The translations under genes and the position numbers were made by a program. From Methanomassiliicoccales archaeon (GTDB lineage Archaea; Thermoplasmatota; Thermoplasmata; Methanomassiliicoccales; UBA472): a stretch of DNA of 64,000 nucleotides. The notes below the pieces were generated by a model. It was not told where the DNA came from. It was given only the letters and a program-made list of their open reading frames with translations, and made no database searches. This document shows positions 59,915 to 64,000 of the stretch, in pieces. The stretch spans positions 138,547 through 202,546 of the forward strand of contig JAPKYK010000003.1 of assembly GCA_026394395.1 (NCBI GenBank), given 5' to 3'. Positions within the stretch are counted from its first letter, which is position 1, and the number at the start of each line of letters is the position of its first letter.

Positions 59915-61225
59915 ATGAATATAGCGCCGAAGATCGTCTATGAAGAGGTCGACCTGCACCTGTCGCCGGCCGAAGCCTTCTCCAGGCTGCGGCAGGGAGC
60001 GGAGGCCTCTTTCCTGTTGGAGAGCGCGGAGGGGGCCTCCCGCACCGTCGCCTATTCGTTCCTTGGCGCCTGTCCTAGGGAAATCGTACGGAGCGATGGC
60101 GGACAGGGCGTGGAACGGTTACGCGAGGTCATGGCCACCAGGGACCGCACAAGGTCCCCGTTCCCTTTCATGGGCGGGCTGGTTGGTTACTTCTCTTATC
60201 ATCTGGTCAATGCGGTGGAGCAGGACCTGCACCTGCGGGACGGGGGATTCCCGTCCTACGAGCTAGGGTTGTACGACCGAGGCCTGATCTACGATCATTC
60301 CGCCTTCAAGGTCTATCAGTTCCATTCGGAGGGCGAAAAGGGAATCGCTCTGCCCGCCGAGGTGCCGCAAGGGGAGAACTTCCGTTTGCTGGAGCGCACA
60401 TCCGGGACCACCGAGGAGGAGTACGAGCGCGGCGTGGGGACGCTCAAACAACGGATCAGGGAGGGCGAGGCCTTCCAAGTGGTGCTCTCAGGACACGAGG
60501 AGTACCGCTTCGCCGGGGACCCCTTCGGGCTGTACCTCAAGCTGAGGCAGGTCAACCCATCGTCCTACATGTTCTACCTGGACTTCGGCCAGCGGAAGGT
60601 CCTGGGCTCCAGTCCGGAGACGCTTGTTACCGTGAAAGGAAGGGAAGTGATTACCTATCCCATCGCCGGGACCCGGCCGCTCGGCTCTGACCTCAAGGAA
60701 CGACGGAGCAACCGCCGGGATATGCTCTCCGACGAGAAGGAGAGGGCCGAACACATCATGCTTGTGGACCTGGCACGTAATGATCTGGGCAAGGTCTGCG
60801 AGTACGGATCGGTGGAGGTCGCGGACCTCATGCGGGTGGAGGAGTACAGCCACGTGCAGCACATGGTCTCTCGGGTGCGGGGCATATTGCGGAGCGACCG
60901 GGACGCCTTGGACGCCCTGGCCGCGGTCTTCCCCGCCGGGACGGTAAGCGGCGCGCCTAAGCACCGGGCCATGCAACTGATAGAGTCCTTGGAGGGACGG
61001 GGAAGAGGGCCCTATGCGGGCGCTGTTGGCTACCTGTCCGATAGCGGGGACGTGGACACGGCGATCACCATACGGTCGGCCTTCGTGAACGGCGACCGCA
61101 TCTCCCTGCAGGCTGGTGCGGGCATCGTGCTGGACTCCGTCCCAGAAAGGGAATTTCAGGAGTGCCAGAGCAAGCTAGGCGCGATGCACCGCTCTCTGCA
61201 GATCTGCCAGGGGGGAGGAGCGTGA
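59915..61225 (+). CDS. trpE: Anthranilate synthase component I
   Basis: The 436-residue chorismate enzyme makes anthranilate with TrpG. The N-terminal LLESAE is the tryptophan feedback-binding motif, so feedback control is likely. Chorismate-binding motifs PIAGTRPLGSD, DEKERAEHIMLVDLARNDLG, VFPAGTVSGAPKHRAMQLI and LQAGAGIVLDSVPEREF are complete. Short leader behind a TATA box; ATG 59915. First gene of trpEGDCF, with overlaps or no gaps between all five. Confidence 0.96.
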   Translation: MNIAPKIVYEEVDLHLSPAEAFSRLRQGAEASFLLESAEGASRTVAYSFLGACPREIVRSDGGQGVERLREVMATRDRTRSPFPFMGGLVGYFSYHLVNAVEQDLHLRDGGFPSYELGLYDRGLIYDHSAFKVYQFHSEGEKGIALPAEVPQGENFRLLERTSGTTEEEYERGVGTLKQRIREGEAFQVVLSGHEEYRFAGDPFGLYLKLRQVNPSSYMFYLDFGQRKVLGSSPETLVTVKGREVITYPIAGTRPLGSDLKERRSNRRDMLSDEKERAEHIMLVDLARNDLGKVCEYGSVEVADLMRVEEYSHVQHMVSRVRGILRSDRDALDALAAVFPAGTVSGAPKHRAMQLIESLEGRGRGPYAGAVGYLSDSGDVDTAITIRSAFVNGDRISLQAGAGIVLDSVPEREFQECQSKLGAMHRSLQICQGGGA

Positions 61226-61815
61226 GACCGCATGTGCTGCTGGTCGACAACTATGATTCCTTCGTCTATAATCTGGCACACTCCCTGGCCGCGGCCGGCG
61301 CTGAACCGCATGTGGTCAGGAACGACCGGCTGGACCTGAAGGCCGTCGAGGGGAGGTATCATGGCATCGTCATATCCCCGGGCCCAGGGCACCCGGCCAA
61401 CCTCAGAGACTTTGGCATGTGCGTGGAGCTACTTCGCACACTGTCCCCGTCCATCCCCACGCTCGGCGTCTGCCTGGGACATCAGGGTATTGCCCATGCC
61501 TTCGGCGGGAAGGTGGTCCGGGCACGTACTCCCCTCCACGGAAAATCCACGCCCATCAGCCACGATGGCCGGGGGTTGTTCCGGGGGCTGCCCTCGCCGC
61601 TGATCGTGGGAAGGTATCATTCCCTGTGCGTGCAGGAGGAGGACCTCCCCTCGTGCATGGAAGTGACCGCCTGCAGCGAGGACGACACGGTCATGGGCCT
61701 GCGCCATCGTCAGTATCCGATAGAGGGGCTGCAGTTCCATCCCGAATCGGTGCTCACCGAGCGCGGGCAGGACATCGTGGACAACTTCGTCTCATCTTTG
61801 GAGCGAGGGGCATGA
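61222..61815 (+). CDS. trpG: Anthranilate synthase glutamine amidotransferase
   Basis: The 197-residue class I amidotransferase feeds ammonia to TrpE. Visible are VLLVDNYDSFVYN, SPGPGHP, the catalytic Cys in GVCLGHQGIAHAFGG and the His-Glu pair in LQFHPESVLTERG. GTG 61222 overlaps the trpE stop (GTGA); the stretch before it in the frame is the shadow of trpE. The C-terminus overlaps trpD by four bases. Confidence 0.95.
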   Translation: MRPHVLLVDNYDSFVYNLAHSLAAAGAEPHVVRNDRLDLKAVEGRYHGIVISPGPGHPANLRDFGMCVELLRTLSPSIPTLGVCLGHQGIAHAFGGKVVRARTPLHGKSTPISHDGRGLFRGLPSPLIVGRYHSLCVQEEDLPSCMEVTACSEDDTVMGLRHRQYPIEGLQFHPESVLTERGQDIVDNFVSSLERGA

Positions 61816-62804
61816 CCCAGGCCGAGAGGACGGTCCAGGCGCACCGTTTCGCTTGCGAGATACTCAATCAGAAGATATCCGACCAGGTCATAGCCGAGCG
61901 CCTGAAGGAGATGGTGCGCAGGGGGGAGAGCGCCGAGGACCTCATGGGCATGATATCGGTGTTCTACCCCCAGTGCAAACGGGTGGTCACGAAGCATCCT
62001 ATGGTCATGGACCTGTGCGGCACCGGGGGCGCCCCGGTACGGACCTTCAATGTCAGCACTATCAGTTCCTTCGTCCTGGCCGCGGCCGGGGTCCCAGTGG
62101 CCAAGCACGGCAACCGTTCCTCGAGGGGACGTTGCGGCAGTGCCGACATGTTAGAGGCGCTGGGCGCAGACATCTCCCCCGGCACGGAGCAGACGACACA
62201 AATGCTGGACCGGATCGATTTTACCTTCCTCTTCGCCCCGGCCTACCATCCGGCCATGCGCCACGTGGTCAAGGCGCGAAAGATGGTGCCCGTACACACC
62301 GTCTTCAATGTGATGGGGCCGTTGATGAACCCGGTGCTGGGGCCCCGCCGGCAATTGCTGGGCGTGCATTCCCCGGCGCTGCTGGACGTCGTGCCCGCGG
62401 TCCTGGACCTTCTCGGAGTGGACCGGGCGTTGGTAGTCCATGGCCAGCCGGGAATGGACGAGGTATCACCCTGCGGCGCCACTCAGGTGGCCGAGCTCAG
62501 GGGCGGCACCGTCGAGAGGTACGAGATAACCCTGGAAGAGATAGGGATGAAACCTTGTCAGCCCAGATCCGTTGGCGAGCTGGCCCTCCAGGCGGCGGCC
62601 CGCTGTTGTACCGATGTGCTGCGGGGTCGTCGTAACGAGCGCCGGGACATGGTCCTCATGAACTGCGCCTGCGCCTTCTTCGCCTTCGGCAAGACCAGCA
62701 GCCTGGCCTCGGGGCTCTCCTTGGCGGAGATGACCATCGACAGCGGGAAGGCCTTCGCCAAGATGAGGGAATATGTGATCGCCAGCAGCAGGGGGGCGTC
62801 GTGA
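61812..62804 (+). CDS. trpD: Anthranilate phosphoribosyltransferase
   Basis: The 330-residue enzyme joins anthranilate with PRPP. Motifs: CGTGGAPVRTFNVSTISSF (PRPP loop), VAKHGNRSSRGRCGSADMLEALG, FAPAYHPAMRHV, and NVMGPLMNP. ATG 61812 is inside the trpG stop. Length is normal. Translationally coupled on both sides. Confidence 0.96.
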   Translation: MTQAERTVQAHRFACEILNQKISDQVIAERLKEMVRRGESAEDLMGMISVFYPQCKRVVTKHPMVMDLCGTGGAPVRTFNVSTISSFVLAAAGVPVAKHGNRSSRGRCGSADMLEALGADISPGTEQTTQMLDRIDFTFLFAPAYHPAMRHVVKARKMVPVHTVFNVMGPLMNPVLGPRRQLLGVHSPALLDVVPAVLDLLGVDRALVVHGQPGMDEVSPCGATQVAELRGGTVERYEITLEEIGMKPCQPRSVGELALQAAARCCTDVLRGRRNERRDMVLMNCACAFFAFGKTSSLASGLSLAEMTIDSGKAFAKMREYVIASSRGAS

Positions 62805-63601
62805 TGCTCAGCGACGTGGAGGACCGTTTGTCGCTGCTGGTGAGCAACGCCCAGGAACTGGTGGGATGTGGTTTCTATTCCGATCCTGCGGTGCGTCCTG
62901 GCGGATCGCCCGGGGCCGGCCCGGCCTCACTGACCAAGGTGGTGAGGGAGCACCCTTCCTTCCCTATCCTGGCGGAGATAAAGCTGGCCTCCCCCACCGC
63001 TGGACGGCTCGGCCCGCACCTGGCCCAGGAACTGATCGACGACTACTGCCAAGGAGGGGCGGCCGCCCTGTCCGTCATCACCGAGCCACGGTACTTCAAG
63101 GGGTCGCTCCGATATCTGGAGCTGGCTGCACGTACCGGCCTGCCAGTGATGATGAAGGACTTCGTGGTCGATGTCAGGCAGGTGGAGGCCGCCGCCCGTC
63201 TGGGCGCTTCGGCCATACTGCTCATCGAAGGAATATTCGAACGTGGATTGGCTTCCGGGCGGGACGACCTTATCGAAAAAGCCCACCGCCTAGGGTTGGA
63301 AGTGGTGCTGGAGGCGTCCGACCTGGAGGAGGTGCAGGGGGCGATGACGTCCGAGGCCGACGTCCTGGCCTTCAACCGGCGGGACCTGCGCACCTTCCGC
63401 CAGGGCCCGGATGCGCTCGGTGAAGCCCTGCGCCTGATCGGGGAGGGCGGCCGACCGGCCATGGCCATGAGCATGATGGACACCAGGGAGGACGTGTGCC
63501 GGGCTCGGGACCTGGGCGCTTCCTGCGTGCTCATCGGCTCCGCCCTGAGCGGCACGCCCAGCCCACGGGACAAGCTGCTGTCGCTGAAGGTGGGAAGATG
63601 A
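62804..63601 (+). CDS. trpC: Indole-3-glycerol phosphate synthase
   Basis: The 265-residue barrel enzyme converts CdRP to indole-3-glycerol phosphate. Typical parts: ILAEIKLASPTAGRLG (catalytic Lys region, with S-P), AALSVITEPRYFKGSLRYL, VMMKDFVVDVRQVEAAARLGASAILLI, VVLEASDLEE and CVLIGSALSG at the end. The start is ATG 62804, sharing a base with the trpD stop; GTG 62801 is also possible. Its stop overlaps the trpF ATG. Confidence 0.95.
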   Translation: MLSDVEDRLSLLVSNAQELVGCGFYSDPAVRPGGSPGAGPASLTKVVREHPSFPILAEIKLASPTAGRLGPHLAQELIDDYCQGGAAALSVITEPRYFKGSLRYLELAARTGLPVMMKDFVVDVRQVEAAARLGASAILLIEGIFERGLASGRDDLIEKAHRLGLEVVLEASDLEEVQGAMTSEADVLAFNRRDLRTFRQGPDALGEALRLIGEGGRPAMAMSMMDTREDVCRARDLGASCVLIGSALSGTPSPRDKLLSLKVGR

Positions 63602-64000
63602 CCGCGATCAAGATATGCGGCATGCGCCACCGCGCCGACCTGGAGAGCTGCCGTGAAGCCGACTACCTGGGATTCGTGGTGTTCACAGATTCGTCGAGGA
63701 GCCTGGACCTTGGTACTGCCTCGGACCTCATGTCCTGCTGCGGCAATCTGAGAGTGGTAGTGACCACGGAGACAAGACGGAGGGAGCTGGAAGGGATAGT
63801 CCGCCGGCTGGACCCGGACGCTCTGCAGCTGCACTCACCTTTTGACAGGAAGCTCCTGGAGAGCACGAGGGATCTGGGGGTCCCGGTGTGGGGGGTCATG
63901 ACCGTTCGCCCCGGAGCCTGCCTTGACCGCGAGGCCTTGAACTCCATTCATGCATTGGTGCTGGATTCCCCAGGGAAGATGCCTGGGGGCAACGGGCAGG
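63598..64000 (+). CDS. trpF: Phosphoribosylanthranilate isomerase, N-terminal part
   Basis: The frame starts at ATG 63598 and runs open past the right edge. MTAIKICGMRHRADLESCREADYLGFVVF is the TrpF opening, with the catalytic Cys in KICGM, and a later Q-L-H-S segment (DALQLHSPF). The enzyme isomerises PRA to CdRP. About 134 codons are visible of an expected 200 or so. trpB and trpA probably follow outside the window. Confidence 0.93.
   Translation, partial: MTAIKICGMRHRADLESCREADYLGFVVFTDSSRSLDLGTASDLMSCCGNLRVVVTTETRRRELEGIVRRLDPDALQLHSPFDRKLLESTRDLGVPVWGVMTVRPGACLDREALNSIHALVLDSPGKMPGGNGQ

Noticed and set aside
1-64000. CRISPR array
   Set aside because: No run of regularly spaced identical repeats was seen on either strand, and no cas genes.

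Overview
This window is archaeal, from a fairly GC-rich genome. It has AT-rich TATA boxes about 25 bp before short or absent leaders, TTG/GTG starts behind GGTG-type ribosome sites, archaeal-type tRNA synthetases, a fructose-bisphosphate aldolase/phosphatase, MptD, a UbiD-type decarboxylase, a THEP1 NTPase and a tRNA-Cys with a bulge-helix-bulge intron. My best guess is a Thermoplasmatota lineage near Methanomassiliicoccales. That is inference: no methyl-coenzyme M reductase or 16S rRNA lies here. TAG, TGA and TAA all end ordinary genes.

Layout. 1-13 kb: housekeeping genes (fbp, ferredoxin, aspS, a RusA-like nuclease, nadA, sod, mptD, trm1, purA, a ubiD homologue). 13-18 kb: gltX, a LysE exporter, and a DtxR-FeoA/FeoB iron-uptake operon behind a perfect 14-bp palindrome. 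18-24 kb: a cysteine block (cysK, cysE, a cysS with an internal deletion, a radical SAM gene) and, nearby, an intron-bearing tRNA-Cys. 24-34 kb: an isopropylmalate/homocitrate-type synthase, pyrDK, a cysteine desulfurase, three class III-signal pilin-like proteins, a biotin carboxylase and thpR. 34.9-41.4 kb: a six-gene operon joining a duplicated ferredoxin-MvhD protein, both Nfn-type flavoprotein subunits, a group 3-like [NiFe]-hydrogenase and its maturation protease. This is the most interesting system in the window: a probable H2/NADP(H)/ferredoxin hub, possibly electron-bifurcating. 41.4-50.7 kb: ferredoxin, UspA proteins, CBS-domain proteins, glyS and valS.

50.8-59.9 kb is an AT-richer, gene-poor island that starts at a tRNA-Gly. 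It holds a SAP-repeat PD-(D/E)XK protein beside a possible DUF5343-like protein, a lone tRNA 3' fragment, degenerate repeats and hairpins, an ArsR/membrane/ABC-transporter operon behind a hairpin leader, a frameshifted DUF1284 pseudogene cut by an insertion sequence with perfect 18-bp inverted repeats, and about 1.4 kb of non-coding DNA with further foldable elements. From 59.9 kb to the edge runs the trpEGDCF operon.

Four genes are visibly broken or interrupted: a membrane protein (in-frame TAG), cysS (deletion plus frameshift), a QueG-like protein (in-frame TGA) and the DUF1284 gene. For the first three, real decay cannot be separated from assembly error without the reads.
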